Part shown: positions 22,341 to 34,870 of the stretch, piece after piece
Layout of the letters: the number at the start of each line of letters is the position of its first letter
How positions within the stretch are numbered: position 1 is the stretch's first letter
NCBI GenBank assembly: GCA_029215795.1
Contig: JARDYH010000003.1
Coordinates: 258,238,562-258,302,561, forward strand
Reading direction: 5' to 3'
DNA length: 64,000 nt
DNA from: Anniella stebbinsi
Taxonomy: Eukaryota; Chordata; Lepidosauria; Squamata; Anniellidae
Notes under the pieces: model-generated
Seen by the model: the letters and a program-made list of their open reading frames with translations, nothing else
Database searches by the model: none
What the model was told of the DNA's origin: nothing
Position numbers and translations under genes: made by a program

Positions 22341-25300
22341 GTACGTGCATCTCAAGGGAGACCTCTTCCCGCCCGTTCTTCGTCTGAGGGGCTTAATGGC
22401 GCCTTGCCCACAAAGGATGCCCGTTCGTCACAAAATGGCGCCCCGTCGGGGCGGTTGGGCTTTGGACGCCGGGGAAGAAGGGGGGGGGCCTGTTATTTTC
22501 ATGTGGGCCGAAATAAGAACTGTAACTTGGGCTTTACTTTCCTGCAACGTCAGAGGCGGGAATAGGGAAGTTGTGGGAACCGACTGCCCGTCGAGGCTCC
22601 CGGGTGCTTGGACAAGCGCGAAGCCTCGTGGAGCCGACGCCCTGAAGAGCCGAGGTCTCTCGAAGGAGTAGTTATGAGGGAGGCAGCTACCGCCTCAGTA
22701 GTGAGGTTTTCATAGCTTTTTTTCACCAGATTTCGACTGATTCCCACCTTGGAACCGACCTTTCTCTCCCCCCCCCCCTTTTTTTGTGCTTCCAATCAAG
22801 ACTTAAAAGTTAAGGTTGATCGTCACAAGGCTTATACGTGGTAAAGGGGCAAACGGGTTCCCTTCCCCATGACCATTAAGGCTGCAATCCTATTCACGCT
22901 TACCTAGGAGGAAGTCCCATCGAACTCAGCAGGGCTTACTTCCGAGTAGGCCTGTATAGGATTGCACTGTAAGCGTACCTGCTCGTCCCCAGTATACGTG
23001 GGAGTGTCTCAACCGTGGGTGTGCTGCGTTAAGACACGGTGGCAATATTCATGATTCCTCTAAAAACCGTGGCACTTTATAAAACGAAAATAGTCGGACG
23101 CTGTTTATAGGATCAACCCACCCTCAATACAAACACACTATGCTTGCTCAAGAGGCAGCTTGGAACCACAAGTAACCATGTAAATACAGGAACGGGAAGC
23201 ATAGGTATGGGCCCTTTTATTTTGAAGGCCCCTATTCTCAACCCAGGAATTTCCCTCCCCAGATATCATTAATATCCAAATGTCACCAGAGACACTAGTT
23301 TTTCCAGTGATCTTTTACTCTCAAACAAGGACTTTTTCTCCCAGCGTTATCTCAGACGATAAATGGACTTTGCCTATGGCATCACAAAGAGGAAGTAAAT
23401 TTAAAAAGGGGGTATTGAACCTCACCTCTAGCCTCTCCTTTCCCCTAATTGCCAATCCTTTGGTGGTTTCCCAGGATTTACATGACCCCCCTTTCCTAAG
23501 GCTTAGTTACTGGTAATAAGTTTAAGCTAAATGGTGCTGGTATCTTTTGTTTTTGTTCTGTCCCTTTTGCCTTTGGCCCTGCCAGGGATTGTGGCCCCTG
23601 GGAAATTCTCAGAAGTTGAATTTGGACCTCAAGCTGAAGGAGGTTCCACATCCCTGCTTTAAAATATAACTATTGAACTGATGCTGGAGCCTTCTGTAGT
23701 AAAAGACTGCAGTTAAGGCTGCTTCATAAACTGATCAATTAAAATTTCCCCTGATTAATCATACCAACTCATCTGTTCTCAACAACCTCCGGCTGCCCTG
23801 AGTAAACCACAGACAGCTGAACCAGCCTGTGTGAATAGATGGCTCCTCAAAGTTGGCTATTTCTGCTGCCTCTGATGGGAGTGAGTGCCTGGAGAAAGGG
23901 GAGGAGTGTGATTATTTTGTGCTCCTTTCATCCCCATTTTGTAAAATGGGCTAAAAGAGGGGTGAAGAGCCTTCTTTTCTATGGAGGGTCACGTTTCCTC
24001 AGGGGCAATCTGTTTGGAATGGTGGTCAGGGCCGAAGTCAGTGGTGATCCGGACCAGAGTCAAAACTGGGCAATGGCACTCCCTTTTCTCTCCCTGCCCT
24101 GTAGGTTGCTGGGGGAAGGACAGATTGCTTTTGTCAAAGGTCTGAACTGCTTGTTTGCAGAGATGTTTGAAGTTAGGCCTAGGGCCTCAGGTTTCCCTCC
24201 CCTTTCTTAAGAGAAGCCGCAAGAGAGCTGAACAGCTGCTCTTTGGCTCCTTTCCCATCAGCAAAAGGGAGATCTCCCCTTTTCTAGTGTAAAGTATCTT
24301 GGAGGGAGCAGGCTAGCGATCTTTGGGCTCCCTTTAGTCATATTAGTAGGAGTGCTGCTAAAAGGCATGCTTTCTGTTGAAAAATGGGATCTTGCCCCTG
24401 AGACCTCTGTGTTGTCCTAGGTTACTCTGGGGTGATATCCCATTTCCTCATAGGAAGAGTCCATTGGAACTGAAGAGAGGTGTGTTCAGATCCTTTCCAC
24501 AGTTGAGAGGTATGCCTAGGAGCAAATCGGGTCTGTGAGGGAGGGAGATAAAATTCATAAATATCAAATAGCCAAGGATCATGTCACAGGTGTCTTCATT
24601 TTAGTAGAACTGGCTGACACAAATGTCTAAACCTAGTTTAAAAATTAAGTCTGGTGCCACATTTCTCATGAGTCACTAAACTACTAGAGCCTCACCTGCA
24701 GTGATTGGGGCATCTCAGACTCATTATAATGAAAGTCTCAGATCAGCTGGCATTTTCCTTGTTGGAGAGGGTGTGAATGTAATTATTTAAGTCTTATAGT
24801 CTTTTTAAAAAGGGGTGGTAAAAGTTGTATTGACCAACATGCACATTTGACTGACACTGACTATTAATTAGCTAATTCTTCAGACCTTGAAAGGAAATTA
24901 CTGTGCCAAGTGGAAATATAAAGTGTATATAGAAAAGTGGCCTGAAAATGGCCTTTAGGTATATGACTCTGGGAGATGGAATTCCATACTTCAATATTCA
25001 AAATGATATGAACCATTCCCTGTATTCGTAAATAACATATTTTGAAGTAGTCTTAAGGGGCAACCTGTCTCTAATAATGCTTTTTTTCACATTTTGTAGT
25101 CAAAATTCATGTGACCTTTTGCAATGTACTTATGGGTAGAATGCTATCCTACCTCTCCTTCCCCCCCCCCCCCCTTGCAAGGAATCCAAGGCAACTTATA
25201 TGGTCCTCCTCCAATGTTTGGTTAACCAATCAATTAAACTTTTGTTCAACCGAAAAGGTGTCCCTGCTTATTTTAAAACCTCCTGCCCAATTAAACACTT

Positions 25301-28300
25301 CCTTTAAATATTCAAGAGCCTAACCAACTGTGTGTAAAAAGCACCATCTTCCTCTTCTCTCACACGTGAGGGAATGTCTCTTCTAAGATTGTTGCTATTG
25401 CAATATGTGGATGTAAAAACAACTATGTGGATGTAAAAACAACTACATAACATGTAAAAACAAGTCTACATAACATACTGAAGAAAAAAATATGAAAATA
25501 TAATTGATTAAAAATTACATGAAGTGTCTAGCTGGATGACAGCTCTAATTCTAAACTAATTTAAGTTGTGATGACAAAACAGCACTAAATATTCCTGTTG
25601 GGGCCAAGGAATATGTGTACAGAACTCCCTGCCTCCCTCTTCCCACAGGTTCCCATTCACTAAAGGGGAGTAAAGATATTCTGCAGTTTATTACTTACAG
25701 CATTTACATACTGTTCTAAATCTAGTCAGTTCTTATTGAACATTTCTTTTTATCCCTTTGATTTGAGAAATAAACTTTTAAGGCAGGGGTGGGGAATATT
25801 TCCTGTGGGCTTGAGGTTGCTTATCAGGCCTATGGAACCCTCTTTGGATTCCTCCAGGTGTTGGGAAGAGCTACTCCTTCCAGTCCCAACTGAATCACTC
25901 TCTGTGCTGAGAAAAGCACAGAAGTCCATGCTGAAACAGATGCAGAGAAATGCAAAATGGGCAGGGCAGGGCAATGATGTCAGTGAGCTTGGCCATGCCC
26001 TGACATCAGTTACACATCAGAGATCACAAAAATCTTTTTCAAAATACAAGTAGCATTTCTCCATATCTCTCCCCCCCACCACCTTATAAACATTCCAGGA
26101 TACTATTGCAGTATTCAAATAATCTAAAGGTAAGAAGACTCTTTCATTGTTTATAAAGTGTGTGGGGTGGGGAGAGATGGAGAAATGCTGTGTATAGAAC
26201 TGTTTATGTTTTCTGTTTGGGAAATATGTTTTGTGATTTCTGTTGGTATAGGGTAACTGGCATGGTCTTAGGCTCTCACCTGATTTGCACAATCAAACAG
26301 CCCTCTGTAGCTTATTTAGGCCATGGTAGACTGCAACGCATGCAGGCAGCTGTTTTGAATATTCAATGCCTGGCTGTGACTTGTGTCATGCGTACCTGGA
26401 GGCTGCGGATTATGTAAGGTTTAAACTCATACAGCCCACCTTGGTTTAAATAAGCCATGGTGTGTTATTTTGATCATGCGAACCAGCCCTTTGTCCTGTT
26501 ACTGTGTTACTTAGGCAGCAACATGCTAAGGGCAGCAACTTCCAAAGCTCAAGCCTTCCTTGTGTTGGAAAGGCAAGCTTGCAATTGGAGAATACCTCAA
26601 GCCAGTTCTTGCATCATGTTTGCATCCATAGGGTCCTTTTGTGAGTTATTCCTGTGGGTGTATAACTGAAAATACTGTGTCAACTCAATTCGGACGACAC
26701 GATAGTCAATGGTGGGGTAATAATCAACTTTACAGTTGTTCAACTAGGGGGTACTCCCCACACAACATGGTAATAAATAATCAACTGTGGTGTGGATTAG
26801 GATCAGCTTGAGTTGACTATGGCAGCATTCGGATGACACAATAGTCAAAACAACTGACGATTGTTTCTCCCACACCAGTTGTTTATTGTGTCGTCCGAAT
26901 TGAGCCAATGTAATGCTTGTGTAAGTGATCTGTAACACTATGCCAGTAACTTAAACTGGCATGATATCACACTAGCTTATGCTATTGGAGTGGTGCTAGA
27001 GATTGCTTATACAAACATTACATAAATTGCATAGGTGGAGCAGTAGTGCTAGATACTGCTCTATGTCATCAATGATTTTAAAGAATAATAACATAAGCAG
27101 ATCCTTGCTTCTCTTAGATCTAGCTCAAGGATGTGGTGAACACATCCTGATAACATTGCAACATATATAAAAGGAATAATTTCAAAAATGTTATATGAAT
27201 GCAAAAGTATTTTGGAACTTGCCCCTATGAAGTCAAAAGTCCAAGGTATATTTGAGCTGTGCTACCTGTATTAGAAAATGTAATTTTCTCTGAGCTTGGA
27301 AGCCTTGTACATAACTGGTTTCCTATAATCAGGAAGCATTGTACCTAAGTGTTTTTCCCTAACTGGTGGGTTTAAATGTTACAGGTCCACCATGTACATG
27401 TGAGAAGAACAAACGGACAGTATGCGAACTAGTTGGGAACACGTGCAAATGTAAATCTTATGGGTCCAGTATTCTAGTGGACTGTACAACATGTAAGTAC
27501 AAGTGCACAGGAAAGCCTGGATAGCTTGCTTCACAGTATCAAATGTGAGGTCGAAATGTTTTGCTTTTTTGATTAGATATTGGTTAGATATTTGAAACTG
27601 AAATAGTCCAGTAACTTTAAACATGGTTCTTTACTATCCTGTTTTAGTGACATCAAAATGCTTGCTGATGAAAGCAGAAGTGGCTGGCTTAGGTGGTAGA
27701 CGCAATAAACCAAAAAATGCACATGTAGATAATGATGGCCTTTATAACCCAGAATGTGATAATGAGGGTAACTTCAAAGCTAAGCAGTGCAATGGGACAA
27801 GCACTTGCTGGTGTGTCAACTCTGCTGGAGTACGAAGAACTGAAAAGAGTGATGGAAACATTACATGCAGTGAAGTAGTAAGGACAAGGTAAGTCTAATT
27901 TGAAACAGCATGTATATTTAAATCTATAGTTGCACTGGGATATTTTAAGGGGAAGATGTAAATGTGTAGGTGTTAAAACTTCAATGGTTTACATTGTCAA
28001 ATAGGTTTCCAATTGAATCTTTACAGATAGGTTTATCTTTAAAAAAATACAGAACTTGGGCATGCTATTTGTGGTTATGTCTGTAAGCTGTCTAGAGAGA
28101 ACAAGCTTTTAATTACTACTTAAGCTTGTGATTACAATATGGAATCATTGAGCTATGGTTTTGAGGGTGATACTTTTATTTTTCAGCTGGATCATGATTG
28201 AAACAAAACACGCTGAGAAGAATTCTCCTTTGGTTGAAGACTCTGTTGTGAGGTATGTCTCAGTAACCTTCACAATCCATGTGTATTTTGGAAAACCTTG

Positions 28301-31300
28301 GGATTGTAAAACATAAAACTGCTAGTGATAGAATGCTTTTCAGAATTTAGCTGAGATAAAAATGCTTTGTATACATGTGCAATCTCAGTCATCATCCTCA
28401 AAGCCATTATTTTTTCCAGGCTGTTTTTACACTCTGTCTAAACATTTGCATGCTAAGTTGATACTGGTGGCAGAAAATAGCTGGATAGGAGAGTTGGTTT
28501 AAATTGGTTTGGCCCCAGTTGCTTCTGTTAATGCCAAGTATGGAATAAGGTATAAATATAATTGCAGAGGTGGGAGTTGATGTAACCAGTAAAAGTTATT
28601 GAGGACTGCATGTGTCCCTTGGATCACACAAAAGGTATAAGACATGGTGGCTGGAGATGACACGAGTTTCAGTACTAAATCAGTGTTAAAGTACTAATGT
28701 CTTTCGGTGTTCAGTTTCTGATTATGGTCTTTAATTTGCAGCGCTATCAAAAATGCAATCTCTGAACGTTACCACCTGAGTTTAAAGCACATTAATGTCA
28801 AGGTATGAATAGCAATATTTGAAAGTTCTGATGGCCGGATTGCTCAGTTTTCTTGGGTTCTCTTATAGGCAGTGCCACACTAGTATTTAAATTACACTCT
28901 TTAGATTGTTCAAAATAGTGACCTTTAGGGTTTCCATGTGTGGAAACTACCTTGAACTCCAAGGCAATTCTTACTTTAAATTTAAATACTGAATATTACT
29001 ATATCAAGATCTACTTATTACAAATATTTTATACCAATTTAATTAAATATCAAGTTGCTTTTTTATTTTTAAAAAGTCCCCTAAAAGTAAAAGCAGCAGT
29101 CTAGTAAACCAACTACTGAAAACAGAAAAGATACATTTTAATCTGCCTTTGGGGAGGAAAAAAGGTAGCCACCCAAATCTCCCTGGGAAGGTCATTCCAA
29201 CATTCTGTGACTGCAACAGAAAATGTTCTGTTTATCGTGGAATCTAATCTAACCATATGTAATGAATGTTAATTCCATATCTAACTAGTGCAAGACCTTT
29301 GTATTCCTCTGAATTGTGTTTTGGTGTACTGGATTTGATGGTGTGCTAATGAAGAAGCTGATCATTAATATATTTGGTTAATCTTACCAAAAACCTCTGA
29401 TTCTTGAATCTATATATTCATCTCTTGTAGTACAGTCTCCTGGAGTATATACATTGCTTGCCCTAAACTGTTCAAAGGAACATGATTCTTAAACTCGTGG
29501 GACTTTTAGGAACATGGAAAAACAGAGCAAATTGTGATTTGATAATGGGGTTAATCTGTTTTATTTTCCTAGTACGAAAAGCCTTCAATTTTGATTGAGC
29601 TGAAACAAAACATTTCAGAGAAATCTGCTACAGATGTGGACATAGCTGATGCAGCATATTACTTTGAAAAAGATGTAAGTATGCCAGTCTTCTAGAACAA
29701 GATTGAATTTACATGAGCCATTTCATTCTAAGTTATATTTCAAAGCTTTGTATGGCTTGGACTAATTACTGAAGAAGAGCAATCGAGTAACTAGTATGTT
29801 TATTCTTTTAGGTCAAAGAGGACCCCCTGATCACAAAAAACCTTGATATTATGGTTGCAGGAGAACCTCTTCAGTTTCATGATACTATAATCTACTACGT
29901 TGATGAGAAGGCACCAGAGTTCACAATGAAACGTTTGACAAATGGTGTTATTGCTGTAATTGTGGTTGTAGTATTGGCAGTAGTTGCTGGTGTTCTTGTA
30001 CTGGTATGTTCTTCTTTATTTATAGAGGGGATTATAGGAAATGAATCCAATTATTTATAGGAGATTAACCCCATTCTTCAATTAAAAATCCTCCTGGAGT
30101 AGCTAACATTTAAAATAATAAATACAATAAGACTAACAAAGATGGGGGGACCTGAAGGGTCTCCTGTGAGGAGCTTGGCAATTGGGCATATTCATGTGTT
30201 ATGTCTGATGCAATATCTGGCACCTTTTATGAAGGTAGAAATATTTTCTGTGGAAATTATTCTTCAGTCCTGAATGGGATAAGGATATAGGACACAAATT
30301 CCTGATTTCAAACTTATTACAGGCTGAGGTAAGAACAGGAAGCTATCCTGGTAGAGTGGCTATCCAGCAACAGATGCCCAATTTGTTCAAGTAACTGCAT
30401 GATTTTGTTGGAAGTCACATCTGTTAACTTTCTATACCAGAGGCAGCATTGGTGTGGGTGATAGTTGCTAGGGAAGATGTAAGCTCATTCCAACCCAGTT
30501 TTCATACTTTGGCCCAAAATTCAGTAGGAACATAGAAAGCTGCCTTACTCCAAGTCAGGCCATTAAGCTCAGTATTGCCTACACTGACTGGCAGCAGCTC
30601 TCCAGGATTCCAGACGGATCTTTTTCAGGTCTGTTGGAGATGCCAGCAATTGGACCCTTTGCATGCAAAGCATTTGCTTTACCACTGAGCGACAGCTCTT
30701 TTCATACTGACTTACCTTGCAGTGATTTAAATAAGGTGTTATAAGTGCTAAAGGTGATTTAGCCACCTGTTCCCTTCCATGTTTCATGGGCAGTGTGAAG
30801 TTGTTTTGACAGGAAGATTTATCATTAAGTGACCTCAGTGAATGGCACTAGCATCATCTCTGTATGTGGATGGATGTTGAATTAGTCTTGGCTCTTTGAA
30901 TTATTTTAAGAATGAAAGGACTTGGTCTAATCTGCTGTTCCCATTCACTGCAGGTCTTCACTAGAAGAAAGAGGGGAAAATATGAAAAAGCTGAGGTAAG
31001 TGTTCAGTTTAAAAAATATTAAAGGGACTGTTAAGTATTTAAACCATGTTATAACAAGTGTCTGTTTATATGAGTTCCTCTAAAGATATATGCTAACAGA
31101 TTATAAGAGTTGAACAGAACTTGAGTAGAATAATAACTCTCAAGGCCTATAGAATCCAGTGCTTAATTGCTGTGTAACAAGCTGTTGGAAAGTTCATGGG
31201 CCATGTTTATAACCAGTTGGCCAGTACCTTGCGTATGTGTGGGAGATGTCATGTGCTTTGGCACCCTAACGGTTTGGGGACTAACTTGTATGCTCCATAG

Positions 31301-33870
31301 GGAAGTTTAGGGAAGAGGCTTTCCCTGTAGCAAAAGACCAAATTGTACAAATTATAGCTATGTACATGTAGACTCTTCTGTTGATCAATTAAGAATAGTA
31401 TGTGTGTGGGGGCCATTAAAGGAGGGGCATGTCAAATCCTCCCTGATCCATGGATTCTATGCATGAGGTTCAGAGCATTATTGAACCATGTTTTTTTTAA
31501 AATTAAGGCTCAACCTACTTACATCATTGGTGTATAACCAACAGAAAAATATAGGATTTGTTTTCCTCTCCTTCCCTCAGAAATATAGGCCTTCCTAATC
31601 AAGGAAGTTCCCAAGTTAACAAGATCTAGGATTTGCTTTCAGGGATTCCTTTTGGTTTATGCTATAGGCAGCCAGCTCCTTTTCCTGTATCTTGACCTGG
31701 TTTTTTCTGCATCTTGCCATGGTTCTTTTCCTCTAGAAGGGTAACTCTTTAAACCTTCCAATGCCTCTAGCCTTGGTTGAGAAAACGTGGTGAGTAGGCA
31801 CTGAACACTGCAGAAGTTATGGGGAAGGTGGTGAGCCCTGATGAATTCTCACACTCGCCAAAAAACTGGACGAAATGTCTTCATATCGTAGCTAGTGTTT
31901 GACTTGTATGTTATTTCAAAACTGGGTATAAAATTACAAAATAAAGCATTATGGCGAAGGAGTTGTCTGCCACAGAGAATTCAAAAGGTTTCTTTTTTTT
32001 TTTTTTTCGAAATAATTTTTATTAATTTCAACATAATAATAACATAAAATACATACATAATCCACGACAATCCCCCCCGTGCACCCCCACACCATGAGAC
32101 CTTCTCTTAATCTTTTATTCTATCCAGAAATTTATCGACTCTTTTGAAGGTGTTTGTCCCTTCCCCAATCTTAATACATATTCCAATAGGGGACTCCATA
32201 TTTCCCCAAAATCATTTTTACCGGACATTCCCCTCTTTAATTTCATTTTACAAGTCAGCATATCATTCAAAGCCATATCCCATATTTCTTTATACCATTC
32301 TTCTATTGTATAGCTTCCTTGTCCTTTCCAATTTTTTGCAATCATTAGTCTAACAGGTGTCAGGAGGTTGTTTATCAATTCTCTCTTATTTTTGTCCTCT
32401 TCCCCGCTATCCCATATTGCTAGTAGAGCAAGCTTCGGGTTTAATTCCACTTTACTTCCAATTATTTCACTTATTTCTTCAAATACCCTTTTCCAAAATT
32501 TTTGTACATATTCACAGCTCCACCACATATGGTAATAAGTTCCAACCTCCTGGCATCCCCTCCAACAATTTTTAGATATTTTTTTGTCTATCTGGTGAAA
32601 TCTAACCGGTGTAAGATACCATCTCCACAATACCTTGTAAAAATTCTCCTTAATTCTGATCGATAACAATTTTAACATTCTTGCATTCCACAACCTCTCC
32701 CAGTTGTATTCCTTAATTTCTCCATTCACATCCTCTTCCCAAACCTTTTTTATTGCTTTAAGTGAATTTTGAAACTCCTCCTCTATCAATATTTTATATA
32801 TCTCACTAGTCAACCCTTTCTTAATTTTCTTTTCTTCTTTCCTACCTTTTGACTCTATTAAATCTTCAAATCTTGTATTATTTCTACACTTGTTATTTTT
32901 CAGTTTCCATTCCTGAGTCCATTTCCCTAATTGTATACATTTAAACCATGCTGATTTTTGACCTATCAATAGCTCTTTAATTTGCTCATTATCCTTCAAA
33001 TTTTCCATCCACTTCCTTAACTTAATTATTTCCTTATCTTTCAATCTCGCTTCAATCTCCACTTTTAACACTCTTGGGAAATTCTCCACTACTACAACTG
33101 GGGCAAGTGGTGAATCTCCTGGTATCAACTTCCCCCTAAATTTCTCCCAGATCTCCACTATATTTACCAACAAAGGGTTGTCCAGTCCCTTTAAGAATTC
33201 AAAAGGTTTCTGATCAATATAATCAGTCTGAGATTAGATTCCTTAACCAAAGCGCTTGTCAAAAGTCTAGTCTCGAAACTGCTAACATTACCCTCAGGTT
33301 AACTTTGCTGTTTCTAGGAAATACATGTAATGCTTGTCAGATGTGTTTGACTACAGTACCCATCATTCCCATCCAGCATGGCCAATGGTTCAGGAAAATC
33401 CAAAACATCTGGAGGGCACTGGGTTGTCTACCCCTGCTTTACATTCTAGCAAAACATATATGTATCCCTAGGATAGCAAATTGCAGGGCCCACATTTCAG
33501 TGGAGGGCCTGCTGATGAGAGCACTTGCAACCTGCTTGTTCACTTGCCTCTTCCTCTGGCCTGGACAATGACGATGACATGGAGGAGGAGCAGATGCTAC
33601 TGCCTCCTTGCTCATTGGTTCTCTGCCTGGCAAACAAGTAGGGGAGTAGCAGCAACAAGAAATAATGCTGATGAGCAGGTAGACTTGTTGAGAGTGCCTT
33701 ACCAAGGGCCCTAAAAAACCTGGAGCTGGCACTGGTAACTTGTATCCTATTGGCAGGATTAAATGATTTAAAGTATTCAAAATGCCTCAAGTTGGTAAAG
33801 AACTAAACTTTGGAATTTCCTCCCTCAGGTAAAAGAAATGAATGAAATGCACAGAGAACTAAACTCGTAA
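22277..33870 (+). CDS. EPCAM: EPCAM, epithelial cell adhesion molecule (nine exons, complete)
   Basis: Type I membrane glycoprotein of epithelia, mediating homotypic adhesion; in mammals it is cleaved within the membrane to release a signalling tail. The joined exons give 918 nt, 305 residues plus stop, close to the 314 residues of the human protein. In order: signal peptide (residues 1-20), a Cys-rich N-terminal domain (exon 2, six Cys), a thyroglobulin type-1 domain with the CWCV signature (residues 111-114), the C-terminal ectodomain, one transmembrane helix (about 259-280) and a short basic tail ([12 protein letters not shown]) ending EMHRELNS. All eight introns are GT/AG and phases are consistent. 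An AATAAA lies at 34288. The gene sits 16.5 kb upstream of MSH2 in the same orientation, the conserved amniote order. No frame damage is seen. Confidence 0.96.
22882..22972. repeat. Palindromic 'tgcaatccta' repeat, 90 bp
   Basis: ctgcaatcctattcacgctt at the left returns as tgtataggattgcact at the right; the inner arms gaagtcccatcgaactcag and cagggcttacttcc also pair. An old, dispersed family: related sequence at 4322, 52385 and 59239. Lies in EPCAM intron 1. Confidence 0.6.
23426..23656. mobile_element. hAT-type MITE fragment (EPCAM intron 1)
   Basis: Shares the inner phrases tttggtggtttcc and aaggcttagttactggtaat, and the ending ggaggttccacatccctg, with the fuller copies at 56092 and 59795. 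The left end is not recognisable, so it is probably truncated or diverged. Confidence 0.55.
23657..26275. other. EPCAM intron 1, remaining sequence
   Basis: No exon seen. A two-copy tandem atgtggatgtaaaaacaact lies at 25404-25443, a C-run at 25161, and a CAGGGGTGG hAT-like end at 25784 whose partner I could not place. Confidence 0.4.
26276..26491. mobile_element. MITE-like element, 'tttgcacaatcaaacagcc' family
   Basis: The start (cacctgatttgcacaatcaa) and end (ttttgatcatgcgaaccagc) are imperfect inverted repeats of about 45 bp. agcttatttaggccatgg pairs with ttaaataagccatgg. Second copy at 2340-2530. Confidence 0.55.
26683..26905. mobile_element. MITE with cggacgacac TIRs
   Basis: Left end ctcaattcggacgacacgat and right end attgtgtcgtccgaattgag are reverse complements over about 20 bp with one or two changes. 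A third, inverted copy of the end lies inside at 26829 (attcggatgacacaatagtc), so the element may be a composite. Same TIR core as 12535. Confidence 0.7.
27385..27492 (+). CDS. EPCAM: EPCAM exon 2
   Basis: 108 nt between ttacag and gtaagt. It encodes the N-terminal Cys-rich domain with six Cys ([27 protein letters not shown]). Entry and exit are both phase 1. Confidence 0.95.
27648..27888 (+). CDS. EPCAM: EPCAM exon 3
   Basis: 241 nt between ttttag and gtaagt. It encodes the thyroglobulin type-1 domain. Conserved Cys at residues 62, 94, 105, 111 and 113 are visible; [11 protein letters not shown] carries the family signature, and a further Cys is in NITC. It ends in phase 2. Confidence 0.96.
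28187..28252 (+). CDS. EPCAM: EPCAM exon 4
   Basis: 66 nt between ttcag and gtatgt; encodes [20 protein letters not shown], the start of the C-terminal ectodomain. Phase 2 in and out. Confidence 0.93.
28742..28802 (+). CDS. EPCAM: EPCAM exon 5
   Basis: 61 nt between ttgcag and gtatga; encodes [20 protein letters not shown]. It restores phase 0. Confidence 0.93.
29573..29674 (+). CDS. EPCAM: EPCAM exon 6
   Basis: 102 nt between tcctag and gtaagt; 34 codons starting [13 protein letters not shown] and ending DAAYYFEKD, ectodomain. Phase 0 at both ends. Confidence 0.95.
29812..30003 (+). CDS. EPCAM: EPCAM exon 7
   Basis: 192 nt between tttag and gtatgt. It encodes the membrane-proximal ectodomain ([20 protein letters not shown] and following), then the transmembrane helix, rich in Val, Ala and Leu. 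Phase 0. Confidence 0.95.
30525..30700 (-). mobile_element. tRNA-derived SINE, minus strand (EPCAM intron 7)
   Basis: On the minus strand it begins gctgtcgctcagtggtaaagc, a tRNA-like A box, followed by a weakened B box (gggtccaattgctgg). The far end (aggaacatagaaagctgcct) matches the SINE at 19180. Confidence 0.7.
30954..30995 (+). CDS. EPCAM: EPCAM exon 8
   Basis: 42 nt between ctgcag and gtaagt; encodes [14 protein letters not shown], the stop-transfer basic cluster and juxtamembrane tail. Confidence 0.93.
31976..33211 (-). mobile_element. L1 LINE, 5'-truncated, antisense in EPCAM intron 8
   Basis: An insertion of 1.2 kb (31994-33193) is bounded by a perfect 18-bp target duplication, agaattcaaaaggtttct (31976-31993 and 33194-33211). 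It has a poly(A) tail, seen as a T-run next to the left duplication. The minus-strand frame 33173-32115 (352 codons) is fully open to the truncation point. It encodes the C-terminal part of L1 ORF2, including [16 protein letters not shown] and the Cys/His cluster CWRGC, H, C. The intact frame and exact duplication suggest recent insertion. Being truncated, it cannot be autonomous. Confidence 0.93.
33335..33436. mobile_element. Palindromic MITE, 'ggactacaactccc' family
   Basis: gtttgactacagtacccatc and aatccaaaacatctggaggg are the two arm sequences seen in the copies at 4341 and 18823. Ends are degraded. Lies in EPCAM intron 8. Confidence 0.5.
33829..33870 (+). CDS. EPCAM: EPCAM exon 9 (terminal coding)
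   Basis: Begins after ccctcag and encodes [13 protein letters not shown] then TAA. The ending closely matches the conserved EpCAM cytoplasmic terminus. Confidence 0.94.
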   Translation, partial: VKEMNEMHRELNS

Positions 33871-34310
33871 TTGCTGTAACATGAAACACAAGGAAGAATA
33901 TGGTAAAAGCATAAAAACAGAAGATTAATCATATGGACTTTGCATTTTTATACCTCCCTATAGTTGAGTAAGATTACTTCAGATATTGAGACTAGACTGA
34001 TATATTTTGCATTTTTGTGGCTGCAACAGATTTGAGAACTAATTTGGCCAGACGAGTGTCATGCCTCTATCACTGTTACTAATGTAACATTAGTGATGCC
34101 TTATTGTTGGATGTGTGCTAAATGAGACAATGTTATGTAAAGGTTTTTAAAAGTGTCCAGTAAGTTACTAGATGTCTAGGCTGCCAGACATTTCTCTTCC
34201 ATATAATGGAATGTGCTGTGTATTTTTTTTATGTTTGTAAATATTTTTCTTCAAATTTGCTGGAATTTTTTTACAAGTAATGAATTTAATAAATTCTGAA
34301 ACAAACTCTT
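33871..34310 (+). terminator. EPCAM: EPCAM 3' UTR and poly(A) signal
   Basis: AT-rich 3' UTR of about 440 nt with AATAAA at 34288-34293; cleavage is expected 10-25 nt later. Confidence 0.75.
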
Positions 34311-34371
34311 ATGCCAAATCTTCTGTGGTATTACTGGAATTTATTTTGATGGGACACTTCCAAATATTGAC

Positions 34372-34560
34372 CCAGTTCACATGTGTCACTGCAATTTCCT
34401 GGATTGTTTAACCCGGATGAACAAAGCAACAAGTGTGCTGCCGCCTGCATGTTCGTCATTTCCACTTTCAATTTACCCAGGAACGCCCTATTCCTTTGTT
34501 GTTTCACTCTGGGTTGTTTATAAGTTAAACAACCCAAGAGTTAAGCCAACAATTGCCCAA
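34372..34560. repeat. MITE-like sequence of the aacaaccc family
   Basis: cagttcacatgtgtcactgc and ggattgtttaaccc at the left, with gggttgtttataagttaaac and caacccaagagttaagcc at the right, give imperfect inverted ends. Similar words appear near 62268. Weak. Confidence 0.35.
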
Positions 34561-34649
34561 GATCCAGAACACGGTAGGAATTCATATCAGAAACACAACT
34601 TTTTCCTACACACAAAAAACATGAAACCATTTGAAAAGTGTCTTGCTTT

Positions 34650-34870
34650 TAGAGCCAGTGTGATGCAATGGATAGGGGAAAGCTAAGTTCAACTCGCTTC
34701 TCTCAGCCATAGCAGCTCATGGAAATGGTGTGTGTGTTTTTGTATTTGTAAAAGCAGTATGTGAGCCAAACGAATGACTTAACTTTGTCATGTTTGTATC
34801 TGCATTGTGTTCCCCGCCTCGATCCGTAGGGAGAGGCGGGTTATAAATAATAATAATAATAATAATAATT
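34650..34870 (+). mobile_element. Degenerate SINE with an L2-like tail
   Basis: The head (tagagccagtgtgatgcaat) resembles the start of squamate tRNA-derived SINEs. The tail (gttccccgcctcgatcc, then gaggcgggttataaataata) equals the 3' tail of the L2-like LINE at 20681-21140. A shared tail implies mobilisation by that LINE's reverse transcriptase. It abuts an inverted (ATT)n tail at 34869-34880. Confidence 0.55.

Noticed and set aside
21957..22671. Open frames around EPCAM exon 1
   Set aside because: They lie in the CpG-rich 5' UTR and intron 1 start, cross the splice site and do not match EPCAM.
29851..30060. Open frame from an internal Met in EPCAM exon 7 running into intron 7
   Set aside because: It only reads through the exon 7 donor site (gtatgt at 30004); exon 8 continues the true frame.
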